A stretch of 45,667 nucleotides of DNA from Porphyra umbilicalis (lineage: Eukaryota; Rhodophyta; Bangiophyceae; Bangiales; Bangiaceae). Every line of letters starts with the position of its first letter. Position 1 is the stretch's first letter. Shown one piece after another: positions 22,012 to 32,814 of the stretch. Below the pieces are notes generated by a model, which saw only the letters and a program-made list of their open reading frames with translations, made no database searches and had not been told where the DNA came from. The translations under genes were made by a program, and so were the position numbers. The stretch is taken from contig KV919221.1 of NCBI GenBank assembly GCA_002049455.2, forward strand, positions 1 to 45,667, read 5' to 3'.

Positions 22012-22585
22012 GGTGGGGTGCGCTCGGCGGCCCGACTCACCCGTGGCGACGGGGGTCCGCGCCTGGCGCACCGATGATGGTCGGCGCAGTGGTGGGCCGG
22101 CTTTGTGACGGAGCCGCCGCTATGCGGGGTTGGCTTTGTAGTGGAGCCCCGACCCCGTCAGCCTGGACTTATTATGCTCTGGGATCACCTCTGGCGGTGT
22201 GCCGGGCGAAGCGCTGGCACCGACGGGCCGGACGCACGTCGTTGCCGTCAGCGAACTGAGCTGCGCGCCAGCGTGATGACCCCATGCTACCTCTACTGCG
22301 TACGGTGCGGTGAAGCGCGGGCGGGGTCGACCAGCGTAGGGCAGGTGCTGCACGTTTTGCGTAGATTGTACAGTGTTACTCGGGTCGCGCTATTTTGCCG
22401 CCGCCTTGTCTCTTGTGCTTCTGCGGCTGCGTGTCTCGCTAGGCGAGCGCGCCGCTGTACATGACCGCTCCCTTTCACGTTCGTGTGTGGTGTTGGTTGC
22501 TCTCTTCGCCGAGGCGACCGACCCGCGGGCCCTGCACCCGCCGCCGGTGCCCGACTCTCGCGGCCCGCACCCCCCCCCCCCTTTC
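22012..22585. other. Convergent intergenic region between DPH3 and glucosidase II
   Basis: Both genes end towards this spacer. It would hold the two 3' UTRs. No further gene or terminator-like signal was recognised. Confidence 0.45.
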
Positions 22586-25500
22586 TTAGGCCCACCGCAG
22601 CTTCCACCCCGCCGCCGGCACCCCCCCCCCCAGCTTGACAACCACCCCCCCCGCATCGCCCAAATCCGTGTGCGGCACGGGGCGCTCCCCCCCCCCCTCC
22701 CCCTCCACGGTCATCCACACGCCCTCTGCCACGCGCGGCGCGCCGTACACCACCACCCGCTCCACGCCGACCGGGTCGACCCCCCCCCCGAGGCCCTGCC
22801 CCCCCGCCACGGTGGCGGTCAACGCCCCCCCCCCCGCCGCGTACCGCACGAGCGTGTATGCGCCCGCCGTGGCGGCGGCGGTCGTTTTCCCATCCTCCGC
22901 CACCCACTCCCCCGCCGCCCCGCCGGCGGCGTCGAGGTAGACGGCGAGCGTTAGCGGGTCGGCCGCCCCCGCCGCCGTCGACCGCCGCGCGCGGGCGGAG
23001 CGGGGCACCACACACCCGCCGGCCGCGTAGGCGAGCAGCCGCCCGACGGGCGCGTCGACGGTGTGGGCGGTGCCGCCGGCAATCGGCGCGCCGGGCGTGG
23101 CGGGCGAGTGGGTGTCAAACCACCGCGCGGACGGCGGTCCCGGCAGCACCGTCGTGGCGGCCGTCACGCCCGCCTCCAAGACGGGCGGCACGTACAGGCA
23201 GCGGCCAACAAACCAGGCAACTTCCTCCTCCGCGGGCGCCCCGCCGTCGAGGGAGGCGTTGGAACCCGCCGCTGCGCCGGCGGTCGGCCCGCCGTCGACG
23301 GCGCGCGGCCACCACACGGGCCGCATCGGCGGCCCCGCGTCGGCAAACGGGGTGCCCCCCCCGCCGAGCGCGTTGGCCGCAAAAAGCGTCCGCCAGTAGG
23401 GCAGGAGCGCGTAGCGCTCGCGCAGCGCCCTCCGCACCGCGTCGGTGGTGGCGTCACCAAACAGCCACGGCTCCCGGCGGGCCGTATCCATGTGCGCGTG
23501 GTTGCGGAGGAAGGGCTGGTAGACGGCGGCGGCGTACCAGCGGCCCATCAGCTCCGCGTCGGGGTTGTGGAAAAAGCCGCCGACGTCCGCGCCCGACAAG
23601 GAGACGCCCCCGAGCTGCAGGCCGAGCACCATCCGCACCGTTGACGCCAGGTGCGGGAAGGAGGCAGTGTTGTCGCCCGTCCACACCGCCGAGTGGCGGT
23701 GGGAGCCGGCAAAGTAGGAGCGGGAGAGCGCAAACGGCCGCTCCGTTGGCCCGTGGCCCCGCACCAGCCCGTCGGCGGTGGCGGCCATGGACTGGATGCC
23801 GTATACATTGTGCACGTCCCGGTGCTCCCAGCCGCCCGCGTGGACCGCGTGCTTGGGCATCGTCCCTTCGGGGCCGTTGAAGACGCTCGGCTCGTTCATG
23901 TCGACCCACGTGTGGAGCGTCGGCCCAAAGTGCGGGTACTTGGCGGGACAAAAGCGGGACGCCCAAAACTCCCGCGCCGCCGGCGCCAGGTAGTCAATGT
24001 ACGAGGAGGCGCCCGCCCAGCACCAGCCGTCAAAGTCCCCACCGTCGGCGTTTTTGACATAGTGCCCCCCGGCCGTCGCGTCCGTGTGCAGCGAGAACCC
24101 GTCGTCCCGCTTGATATGCGGGTCAATGATCGTGACCAGCTGCCGCCCGCCGTGGGCGGCCAGGTGGTCCATCAACCCCGACGGGTCTGGGAACTTGTCC
24201 GTATCCCACGTGAAGTACCGCTTGCCGTCTGTGTGCTCAATATCGAGCCAGAGCACGTCGTAGGGAAGGCCGTGGCGCTCAAAGCCGGCATTGACCGACC
24301 GCGCGTCCGCATCGTCGCGGTAGTTCCACCGACACTGGTGTTTGCCGAGCGCAAACGCCGGCGGCAGCGCCGGGCGGCCCGTCAACCCCAAGTACTGCTC
24401 GTACACGTCGGCCGGCCCACGGTCGCTGCCGGGGAGGAGAAACAGCTCGACGGTCCCCGACTCGCTCACCCAGTGGGTGTCCTTACCCGCCACCGCTCCC
24501 CCCGCATCCGCAATGTCCACAAACGTTTCCGCGGCGTTGAGCCAGAGCACCCCGACCGACCGTCCGGTTGCCGCCGACCGCGCGTACAGCAGCGGGATGG
24601 CGCCGTACAGGCCGAGGGGTTTGTCGAGCTCATACTCAAACACGTCGAGGTTGTACAGGCGCAGCGGCTCGGTCACCGCCGCCACCGCCGGTCCGACGAG
24701 CGCCGGCGTCACAGTGATGGGGAGGGAGAGCGGCAGCGTGCGCCCGGGAAGGCCGTGGAGCGACGTGGCGCCCGGAAAGGAAATGTCGGCTGCCACCGCC
24801 TGCGCGCCCCGCGGCTGCGGGTCCGTGTGCGCTTTGAACGTGACGCTCCCGCACCCGTCGCAGCCCGTGTCGTCGACGGGCGGCGGGGAGGCAGCGGCCG
24901 CCGCCTCGGTCGCCACCGCTCCCTGCTCGTGCTCCCCACCGTCGGCGGCGGCGGCGGGCAGCTCGTCGTCACCATCGCCGCCGACACCCGCGTGCGCGTC
25001 GGCGGCGGCCGCACCGTCCGCCGCCGCCTCTGCCGACGCGGCTGGCGACGGCGTCGCCCCCTCCGCCGTCGCCGCCGGCGTCGGCGTCTCGGCCGGCGCC
25101 TTGACAAACGGCTCCATCCGCAGCAGCCCGTGCCCATTGACAACGACCACCTCCTCCCCCGCCGCCGACACGAGCGCGACGCGCAGCGGGGCGGGCGTCA
25201 GCCGCACCCATCCGTCCACGCCCGGCGCGCGGAGGGCGGCAACGCCATCCCCCCCCACCGACAGCACGGCGGCGGTCAGGGGCAGCGGCGCCGCCGCGTC
25301 GACGAGCGCGATGCGGCCGACGCGGAAGCGCGGGTGCGGCGCGCCGGGCGCGTCCTCGAGCAGCAGCCGCCATACGCCGCCGGCGTGGAGGCTGACGGAT
25401 AACACCACGTCGGGGCCCGCGGGGCGGGTGAGGGTGCCCCGCACGGAGAAGCCGTCGGGCGCGAGCGCGAGGCTGCCGGCCGTTAGGGAGAGGGCGCCGC

Positions 25501-25765
25501 CCGACGAGTGGCGGCCGGCGCGGCCGTGGCGGTGGCGGCGGCAAAAGGGGGCGTCGCCGCACGTCTTGAGTTTGGCCCACTCGGCCGCGTTGGTGGCGCC
25601 GGCGAACGCGAGGAGGCAGAGCAAACCCACGAGCACGTACCAGTGGGGGGGGGGGGACGCCGCGGCAGCGGCAGATGGTGACCGCCGCCGTCCCCGCAGG
25701 CGGGTACGGCGGCTCCCGCGAGCGCCAGCGGCGCCGCTCGCCACCTCCATGACAGATGACACCAT
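22586..25765 (-). CDS. Glucosidase II alpha subunit (GH31 alpha-glucosidase)
   Basis: This uninterrupted 1059-residue frame covers the whole family length. The enzyme trims the two inner alpha-1,3-linked glucoses from N-glycans in the ER, driving the calnexin/calreticulin cycle. Residues about 41-60 (WYVLVGLLCLLAFAGATNA) form a signal sequence. KTCGDAPFCRR just after it is the characteristic glucosidase II N-terminal motif, distinguishing it from lysosomal or starch-type GH31 enzymes. The catalytic barrel has WLDIEHTDGKRYFTWD (about 505-520), the nucleophile Asp622 in WVDMNEPSVFNGP and the acid/base Asp698 in VWTGDNTASF. A low-complexity Ala/Glu-rich insert at about 220-300 lies in the usual variable region. 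There is no C-terminal ER retrieval signal, as expected for a subunit retained by its beta partner, which is not in this window. A second Met at residue 6 could also start translation. Confidence 0.95.
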   Translation of the reverse strand: MVSSVMEVASGAAGARGSRRTRLRGRRRSPSAAAAASPPPHWYVLVGLLCLLAFAGATNAAEWAKLKTCGDAPFCRRHRHGRAGRHSSGGALSLTAGSLALAPDGFSVRGTLTRPAGPDVVLSVSLHAGGVWRLLLEDAPGAPHPRFRVGRIALVDAAAPLPLTAAVLSVGGDGVAALRAPGVDGWVRLTPAPLRVALVSAAGEEVVVVNGHGLLRMEPFVKAPAETPTPAATAEGATPSPAASAEAAADGAAAADAHAGVGGDGDDELPAAAADGGEHEQGAVATEAAAAASPPPVDDTGCDGCGSVTFKAHTDPQPRGAQAVAADISFPGATSLHGLPGRTLPLSLPITVTPALVGPAVAAVTEPLRLYNLDVFEYELDKPLGLYGAIPLLYARSAATGRSVGVLWLNAAETFVDIADAGGAVAGKDTHWVSESGTVELFLLPGSDRGPADVYEQYLGLTGRPALPPAFALGKHQCRWNYRDDADARSVNAGFERHGLPYDVLWLDIEHTDGKRYFTWDTDKFPDPSGLMDHLAAHGGRQLVTIIDPHIKRDDGFSLHTDATAGGHYVKNADGGDFDGWCWAGASSYIDYLAPAAREFWASRFCPAKYPHFGPTLHTWVDMNEPSVFNGPEGTMPKHAVHAGGWEHRDVHNVYGIQSMAATADGLVRGHGPTERPFALSRSYFAGSHRHSAVWTGDNTASFPHLASTVRMVLGLQLGGVSLSGADVGGFFHNPDAELMGRWYAAAVYQPFLRNHAHMDTARREPWLFGDATTDAVRRALRERYALLPYWRTLFAANALGGGGTPFADAGPPMRPVWWPRAVDGGPTAGAAAGSNASLDGGAPAEEEVAWFVGRCLYVPPVLEAGVTAATTVLPGPPSARWFDTHSPATPGAPIAGGTAHTVDAPVGRLLAYAAGGCVVPRSARARRSTAAGAADPLTLAVYLDAAGGAAGEWVAEDGKTTAAATAGAYTLVRYAAGGGALTATVAGGQGLGGGVDPVGVERVVVYGAPRVAEGVWMTVEGEGGGERPVPHTDLGDAGGVVVKLGGGVPAAGWKLRWA

Positions 25766-26407
25766 GGGCAGCGGCCAGTCCGTGCCCGTGCAGAAGCACC
25801 CACGCGATCAAGGGATGCCGGTGAGCGGGCCACCGGCGGCAAGGTGGGAGGAAGAGCAGAACCGCGATGGCCGCGCCGTTCTCGAGGCCGCCGCTCGCGA
25901 TCGGCTACAACAGATGGTGTCAGTGGCTCGGATCAGAGGCATCAGCCTAAATTCACTTGCGCTCTCACAGTTTGGCAATTGGCGGCCAAGTCTTTGGTGA
26001 GTGGGCTCCGCAAAATTAACATTCACCTGGTGCTACTTTGGCATTGGTGGCATGCATCTCGGTGAGGTAGGGGCTCTTTTCGTTGCCGTCATCCTCTGAC
26101 TGCGACTGATCCTTGTTGCTTGTGTTTGTCAGGGACATGCCGAAACTGTGGCTGTCTGCGCGGGCGATCGCCTCGCGCGAAGACGGAGGCCGTAGCACAG
26201 TACCGTTACGCAATCTTGCTGCATCACACGAGTTTAATTCTGTTGCGTCTCCCATACGTATGGTGTACAGTAAAGGCCTTGATGTCATTGCCGTCGTTCT
26301 TGCATCGTCCGCAGCGGTCCACCGTGGACGACCGCCGCCGCCGCGCAGACAAACACCCCAACACCCAGGCGAGGGGGACCCCAAACGCCGCCACGCGCCG
26401 CCCGACG
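25766..26407. other. Intergenic region upstream of glucosidase II and downstream of GH53
   Basis: The left part is the promoter side of glucosidase II. 25900-26300 has unusually balanced composition with short T-rich stretches. No gene was recognised. Confidence 0.45.
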
Positions 26408-27675
26408 CTACACGTTGGACGGCAACGGCCGCCCGCAGGTGCACGTGCGCCCCCGCGGCGCCACGTTCACGTCCCCCATCGCCGGCGCCGCCGGCAGCGC
26501 CGTCCCGTTGCGGTGGAAAAAGCTGTACCGCCCGCCCTCCCACACGTCCCCGAGGCTATACCCGGCGACGAGCTCTGGGTGCCACCAATAGTACCCAAGG
26601 CCCTTGGCGCCGCTCCCCCCCTTGGCGACCGTCTGGTTGGCCTCAATGTTGCGGACGACGCGCGCCACGTCGCGGGTGAATTGGGCTTGCCCCTCTGGCG
26701 TCACGGGCCAGTCCCACTCGTCCGATTCGGGCTCCCACTGGGCGCCCGCAAACGGAAACGCCACCTCCATGAGCACAATATCTTTCTTGTAGTCGCGAGC
26801 GACGGCGTTGAGAGTGTAGTCCAAGTTTTGCAGCCGCCCCGTATGGAATTTGGGATGGAAGGAGAAGCCGAGTATGTCGACCGCGTCCACGACGCCGCGG
26901 GCGGCGAGCGGCCGAAGCGCCGCCTGCGCGACGGGCACGCAGTCGCCCCGGTCGAGGTGCAGGATGACGGGCGTGGACGGCGCCTTGGACACCCGCACGC
27001 CGCGGGCGCCGGCGAGGAGGTAGGCGGCATTGGCGTCGAAGGCCTCCTTTCCGCCCGGCCACGCCTCTTGATACGACGGCTGTGCCGGGTCGTCATTGGC
27101 GGCACCGCCATTAACGCCCTCACACCGGCGGCGGGGCATCTTGACGAGCCGCCCGGTCGGCCACAAGAGGCCGTTGCGCACCTCGTTGCCGACTTGCACG
27201 CCCGCTAGGCGGATGCCCGCGTCGACAAACGCGTCCACGACGGCGCGGGTGTAGTTGCCGACGCTGTCGGCAATCGACGCCACGAGCGTCTGGCGCACCT
27301 CGGCGCGGGGGGCGCCGGCGGCCGTGGCGGCCGCCGCCGCCGCATCCGCCGCCTCCTGCCACCGCCGCGGCACGTCTTGGGTGCCCGGGTCTGCCCACCG
27401 GTCCGAGTAGTGGAGGGCGAGGACGACATCCGCGCCAACGGCCTTGGCCTCGGCCGCCGCGGCAAGAGTGTAGTCAACGTCGTTGGGCAGCGACGGGGGC
27501 GGGTCGACAAACAACCGCAGGCGCACCGTCGACCAGTTGCCGACGGTGGTGAGATACTCGAGGGGCGTCGTGTTTTGCGACGCGAGGGTGATGCCGTGCG
27601 TGCACGCAAAGGGGATGGGGGGGGGGTCGACATGGCGAGGCGGAGCCACGACACGTCGGCGCCGACCAAACACAT
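26408..27675 (-). CDS. GH53 family protein (endo-beta-1,4-galactanase/arabinogalactanase-like)
   Basis: From the ATG at 27675 (context CCACCATG) the product begins MCLVGADVSWLRLAM, matching the GADVS first strand of GH53 barrels. It then continues in a second frame as STVRLRLFVDPPPSLPND, DVVLALHYSDRWADPGTQ, VQVGNEVRNGLLWP (acid/base Glu in GNE), DILGFSFHPKFHTG, IVLMEVAFPFAG (nucleophile Glu) and PVTPEGQAQFTRDVARVV, all in family order. Expected reaction: hydrolysis of beta-1,4-galactan, plausible for remodelling or recycling galactan wall polymers. The two frames differ by one base at the 10-G run 27617-27626, so homopolymer length there decides whether the gene is intact. About 420 residues, normal for GH53. 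No clear signal peptide precedes the start; an upstream exon is possible. The C-terminus after YSFFHRNGTALP is short. Confidence 0.85.
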
Positions 27676-28287
27676 GGTGGGCGACCGGGGGGGGGCGAGG
27701 AGGGGGGGGGGGGGGAACGCGCGGCACCCACCTGGTGGATGGAGGGGCGGGGGGGGCGGGGGTGGCAGCGGGCACAATCAAAGCGGCAGCACGACGGGCG
27801 ACGACGTCAGTCCCGGCCCGCGTCATCAGGTGCGCAGCCAGAGGCAGCGGCGGTGGCACAAAAGGGTAAAAAGCGACGGCACAAGCGGAGGGAAACGACG
27901 CCCAGACAGTCGGGCGCGGCCGCCACCGCCCGCCGCCGTGAGGGAACCGCGCCCCAGACCGTGACCGCCGCCGGCCATGGGAGGCAGGCGGCGAGGCCGC
28001 CGCACCCACCCCCCGCTCACCGATGCGGTGCGGTCGGAGGCGGGCACACCCCACCTGCGCGCGGCGGCGGGGCGCGGGCGGCGGGCGGCGGGCGGCGGGT
28101 CCCACGGTTGTCGGCCGCCGCGCCGCATCCCCCGCTGGCGCCGCCGGAGCTTACGCCGGCGGCTCGTTCCGTCAGCCCCTGTCGTCGCTGCACGCGGCAT
28201 CACCACCGAAACCCGATTTTGTTTGGGTGTCTGTCGCCAAACAGACGCCCAACAGAGGCGATTCAATTCTGTTTTGTAGTCTTCTCA
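27676..28287. other. GC-rich region upstream of GH53
   Basis: G runs occur at about 27697-27716. The frame of the GH53 body stays open to 28105 but encodes Pro/Arg-rich sequence without family resemblance. The promoter and possibly a signal-peptide exon of GH53 would be here. No element was identified. Confidence 0.4.
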
Positions 28288-28360
28288 CTGAAAGCGCGTT
28301 CGCGAAAACACCCTGGACTTGCAAAACGAAAAAAACGTTTTCACAAGACGAAAGATAGGC
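28288..28360 (+). repeat. Dispersed repeat, CTGAAAGCGCGTTCGCG family, copy B
   Basis: Closest to the copy at 30124-30200: the core to CCCTGGACTTG is identical apart from the first base, and similarity continues through an AAAACG, TTTCACA and AAAGA segment. It differs at a few positions from the copy at 19331. Confidence 0.7.
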
Positions 28361-28465
28361 AGCGTCCGCCGCCGCCGTGGCGGACAGCGGCTGCCACTGA
28401 AACACGGCGGCCACCAGCCGGGAAACCACCGGCCGACGCTGGACGCGCCGCCGCCACCGCCTCCG

Positions 28466-29437
28466 CTACCGCCACCGCCGCCACCCAAGCCAGACGGCGA
28501 CGGCGGCGGTGCGTCGCCAGCAATCGTGTCCGGGGCAAAGAACACATATGGTTCGGCGGGAGAGGCGACAGACGGCGCGGCCGCCGCCGCTGCGGCGGCA
28601 GTCGTGCCAGCTCACCCTCAGCCCCGTAGCGGCAACGTTGTGCGACAGCGACGGCGGCAGCGGCTGTGCCGCCGACGCCACCGCCGCCGCCGTGGCCGCA
28701 ACGTCACCAAGCCCGCCCGCGCCGTCTGCAAAGCCGCCCGCGCCGTCGGCAAAGCCGCCCGCGCCGTCGGCATGCCCACCAGTGCTGCCGTCGCCGTCCA
28801 TCTCCCCCTCACCCGCCGCCGGCGGCGCGCGCTATGGGCGCCGGAGCCACCGCCACCGCGGCGGCTCTTCCCTTCCCTCCGCCACGCCGCCCCATCCACC
28901 GTCGAGTACCCAACGAGCGCGGCGGCGCGGAGTTCCCCGCAGGCGTCTCCCCCCCACGGGGCCCTCGGCCCCCCCCGGGGGTCACCCGCACACTCATGGT
29001 CCACCCCCCCCCTGCCCACCCCCACCCTCGCGCCCGCCGCCGCCGATGCCGCGGCGGCGGCGGCGGCCTCTCCCAAGAACTTGCGGCGCTCATCCACGGC
29101 GACGTGGTAGCCCGCGGCGGCGGCCACCGCCCGGTGCGCGCAGCCGGCCGGGGGCCCGCCTGAACGCCGGCCGATAGGCGGCGCACGCCCCCCCCTCCGC
29201 GTCCGCCGACGCGGTGACAACGGCGCGACCCCCGCGCCGTATGGCGCGGTCGAGCTCCCCCCCCCCCCCGCCAGTTGGGGAAGGTGACAACCCCAAACGA
29301 GCGCGCGGCCACGTCGACGGCGGTGGCCCGCAGCGGCAGCGCCGAGCCGTCGGCGACCGCCATGGCGGCGTGGCACCCGTACGCAGGACGCTTCCCGCGA
29401 CTGCTCCGATGAAGCTCGCCACCATCACCACCATTCA
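28466..29437 (-). CDS. Possible low-complexity gene (uncertain)
   Basis: No family is recognised. Fragments of sensible composition lie on the minus strand in different frames: MAVADGSALPLRATAVDVAARSF (about 29360-29290), RAIRRGGRAVVTASADAEGG (about 29250-29190), YHVAVDERRKFLGEAAAAA (about 29110-29050), then a Gly/Ala/Asp repeat (GGFADGA units, 28710-28772). The frames switch near C/G runs, as in the neighbouring genes. It could be a real but frame-broken gene, a decayed pseudogene, or composition artefact; I cannot decide. Confidence 0.25.
28710..28772. repeat. Three tandem copies of a 21-bp unit
   Basis: The unit AAGCCGCCCGCGCCGTCGGCA occurs three times in a row; the first copy has two differences and the other two are identical. 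As 21 is a multiple of three it would encode a 7-residue repeat (GGFADGA on the minus strand), compatible with a coding or a neutral minisatellite. Confidence 0.75.
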
Positions 29438-30034
29438 TGGCACAGAAGCACAACCACAGCCCGTCCGAGGTCAGCCACAGCCCCACGCAAGCAACACCCC
29501 TGCATGACGTGCCGTGCGACCACCACCCTCCCCCCCCCGCGGCACCCACATGTGGTCGACGTACGCTCAAACGCTCGCGCCCGTGCCCAGGCCGCCCCAA
29601 CCGCTGCCGCATGCCGTTGACGCGCGATCTCACAGCTCGCAGCCCGGCTTGTTGCGGGAACGGACGCGACCACGGAGACCGCCACGCATTCAGCGCCGGC
29701 ACGACCCCCCGTTTGAAAAGTCAAAACGGACACCTCCCACAGAGCCCCCAGAGCCCGGTTTTAGCCAACTACCGCGGACTTGCGACGTCATGGCCGTTCG
29801 TGGCCGCTTCCCCCTGCCCCCACGACCCCGTAAACAACGCACCTGCCCTCACGTACCTTTTTAACCACGATCTGCTCCCGCGGACCGTACGGACGATGAA
29901 GATGTCGCCACCTCGAGAAAACTCGTACGATGGTCGGGCGGACCTCTGCGCTTCTTTCCATCGTCAAGCGACAAACTGGGGACGTCGCCGGACGACGTAG
30001 AACGCAAAAAGTCCCGCCCGGGACGGTTTTGGTC
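29438..30034. other. Intergenic sequence without recognisable gene
   Basis: Composition is more balanced than the flanks. Short ORFs on both strands have no known domain. Confidence 0.4.
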
Positions 30035-30200
30035 AAGTACTCCCGCAACGTGCACTGGAAAAGGCAACATATTTTTCAACGTGCGGGTGTGTATAGTAAA
30101 TACCCTGTCCTAAAGTCCAGGGAATTGAAAGCGCGTTCGCGAAAACACCCTGGACTTGCGATACGACAAAACGGGTTTCACATGACCAAAGAGTGACAAG
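30035..30200 (+). repeat. Composite dispersed repeat, copies 2 and C
   Basis: 30035-30125 repeats the block at 21142-21235, and 30124-30200 repeats the block at 28288-28360, joined here into one unit. At the junction, AAGTCCAGGG (30112-30121) and CCCTGGACTT (30148-30157) form a perfect 10-bp inverted pair around the GCGTTCGCG-containing core. The other copies therefore look like partial or diverged versions of this longer element. Confidence 0.7.
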
Positions 30201-31378
30201 AGCGTCACGTGCATCTTCTGAAGGTGCTCTGACAAGAGGCAACGCTGCTCAGACACAATGCCACCTACACCTACGCCACTGTCTCGCCACACCAAAACAG
30301 CTTCTTTGTCTTTTTCCCACCCCTTTCTCACCCACACCACAGGGCGGCCACCACGGGAGCCCCGTACAATCGCCCTTGCGCAGTCTCCGCCACGCAGACC
30401 ACGCGAGTGGACGGCGGACCAGCGGGACGACCGCGCGGGGCTTTGAACCCCCACCCACCCTGTCCTCACGCGCTCCCACGTCCTTTGCGCCAGAGGAAAG
30501 CCCCGCATCCCCATCGTCGGCGTGGCGCTCGGCGCCGGCGCCTGCCGCGCCGCCGTGCCCCCACCTAGCCGCCGTCGGCGTCACGGCCGCAGGTGCGCGG
30601 CGGCGGCGGCGCGCCGCTTCCACCGCACCCGCGCGCACACGTGCGACGCCTCGGTGCGGGAGGCGGCTCGGGGTGCGCCCGACCGGGGGCCCCCGCCCCA
30701 TCGGCCGTCGGGGCGGCCGCTGCGTGCCCATCGCCGCTGTCAGGTGGGGCGGGGGGGTGCCGACGCTGCGGCGGCGACGGCCGTCGGGGCGGCCGCCACA
30801 GGCCGCCCCCACGCACGCACACGCGCAGCGTCGATGGGGCGCACCCGCCGGCGAGGGCGAGGACCACCGGCAGCGAGGGGCAGGGTCGGAAGTGCTCCAA
30901 CCCCGTCCCGGCGCCACGCCGTCGGGAGGGGGGGGCGAAGCCAGCGGCAGCGCCACCGTGAGCGCCCCGACGGCGCCCCACCGCGGGCGGCCGTGGCGGC
31001 GCCCGCCGGCCAGTCTTCGCCACGGCAGTCGCGCGCCACCGCCGACGCCACGGCGGCGGGGCGGAAGCGCAGCCGGGGCTTCGGCCACCGCCCTCATGGG
31101 CACGCCAGTGGACGCCGCGGCGACGGCGGTGGCGGCAGTGGCGGCAAGTCGCGGTGGCTGGGGCGCCACCAGCCCGTCGGGAAGGCGCGCCGCCCCCCGC
31201 GCCCAACCGCCCGGGCGGCCGCCGCGCGACGGGCGGTGGTGGCTACCGCGCCGCCGCCGCCGCCGCGCCCGCGCCCTGCCACCGCGCTGCGCTACGGCGT
31301 GTGGGGTCGCCCCCGCCGGCCGCTCCCCTCGTGCCGTCGGCTTGGGCGGGGCGCACCAGGCAGGGCGGCGCCCGCCGT
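30201..31378. other. GC-rich region left of the Copia fragment
   Basis: No gag, protease or integrase motif was seen in any frame, and no sequence matching the region downstream of the Copia pol fragment, so a 5' LTR was not identified. A direct repeat of 18 bp (GGCCGTCGGGGCGGCCGC) occurs at 30703 and 30779. Confidence 0.4.
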
Positions 31379-32665
31379 TTCTCAGCGATCCCGGCCAATG
31401 CCAACGGGTCCATCGAGGCGGCCTTGCTCTCCTGGCGCCTCGCTGAGCAGGGCGGGCTGGCGGAATACGCGGTCCAGTTGGCTACGTCGGACAGTGACCT
31501 GGCGCCCGGGCCGGGGGCCGCTGCGCCTCGCCTGCGCCGGCACAAAGGCATCCACCAGGCCTTGTTCAGCCGCCTGGCCGCCTCCCAGGCCGCAGTTGAC
31601 ACCGACTGGGTGCCCCTCCTTCCGGGCGAGGCGGGCGGGCCGCCTGCCGCTACGCCCCTGTCGGCTGTCTCCCTGGGAGATGCGCCTGACGTCGTCGCCC
31701 ACGCCCACCGCCTCTATGCGTTCCAGATGAGGCGTGTGGAGGCTTCTTTTCCCCCGGCGGTGGGGCGGGACACGCGTCTGTGGCGCTTCAACGCGCAGCT
31801 GCGCGCCAGCCTGGCTGCCTGCGCCCCCACCGCCCGCAACGACGCAGTCGACCACGCGCTCCGCCTTCACGACGTCTCGGTTGAGCGCATCACCGAGTCG
31901 TTCCCGGCGGGCGCCCTGCGCAACCTCCGCCTCGGCCGCGCCCGCGAGCGCCTTCTCCTCGCCGTTGCCGGTTCCGACTCGCTTGCCGCCGCTTTGCGCC
32001 GCTCGTCGGACTCCGCGCACGCGATACTTGTCTCGCGCCGGGAGCTGCGCCGGCGCTCCGAGGTTCCCGTCGCCGCGGCCGGCCACGCCTTTGACAGGGC
32101 CATGGTGGACGAGCTGGTGGGATGGGCGGACCTGGCGGGGTTCAAGAAAGTGCCGTTCAGGGGCCAGTGGATCCTGTCCACCCGCTGGGTGCTCACCCTG
32201 AAGGAGCCCGAGTCGCCCACTGCCGCGCCACGGCGCAAGGTGCGCCTCGTAGTTCGCTACTTCGAGGACCCCGACAAGGACACGGTCGACAGCACCTCCC
32301 CGACGGCAGCGCGCGCCACCCTGTGGGTGCTCTTCTCGGCGCTGGCGTCGCGGGGTTTCCTGCCGCGGACAATCGATATGCGCACTGCGTTTGTGCAGGG
32401 CATGCCCTTGGACCGACTGGCTGCCGTGTACGTGCAGCCGTCGCCGCAGTCTGGCGCGCCGGTGGGTGTCGTTTGGCGCCTGCTCGAATGCGCCTACGGC
32501 CTGACCGACGCCCCCCGCCGCTGATACGAGAGCGTGCTCGTCCTCATGCGCGCGCTAGGGCTGATCCGCTCGACAGTTGATCACGGCCTCTTCACCCGCC
32601 ACGCGGACGGGGTGCTGGTGTTGGCCTTGGCGGTCCACGTCGATGACTTCCTCTTCGGTGGGACG

Positions 32666-32675
32666 GCCTCGGAGG
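32666..32675 (+). repeat. Target-site duplication, left, of the nested element
   Basis: GCCTCGGAGG, matching 34263-34272 at 9 of 10 positions. The interrupted Copia frame is Ala-Ser-Glu on the left and resumes Ala-Leu-Glu-Val on the right, so one copy alone would leave the frame continuous. Confidence 0.8.
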
Positions 32676-32682
32676 GGACCTA

Positions 32683-32814
32683 GGGTTGAAGGTGGGGTTC
32701 ATGTCCAGATCTGAGGTGGGGTTCAGATGTGGATAAGGGGAGTTGGGGGGACTTCCAAGTACGAAACTATAGTTGCCACCGTCTAGTAAGATGCAGTGGG
32801 GTGGGGTTCAGTTC
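32683..32814 (+). repeat. Left terminal inverted repeat of the nested element
   Basis: 132 bp, with GGTGGGGTTCA at 32691, 32715 and 32800. Confidence 0.85.
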
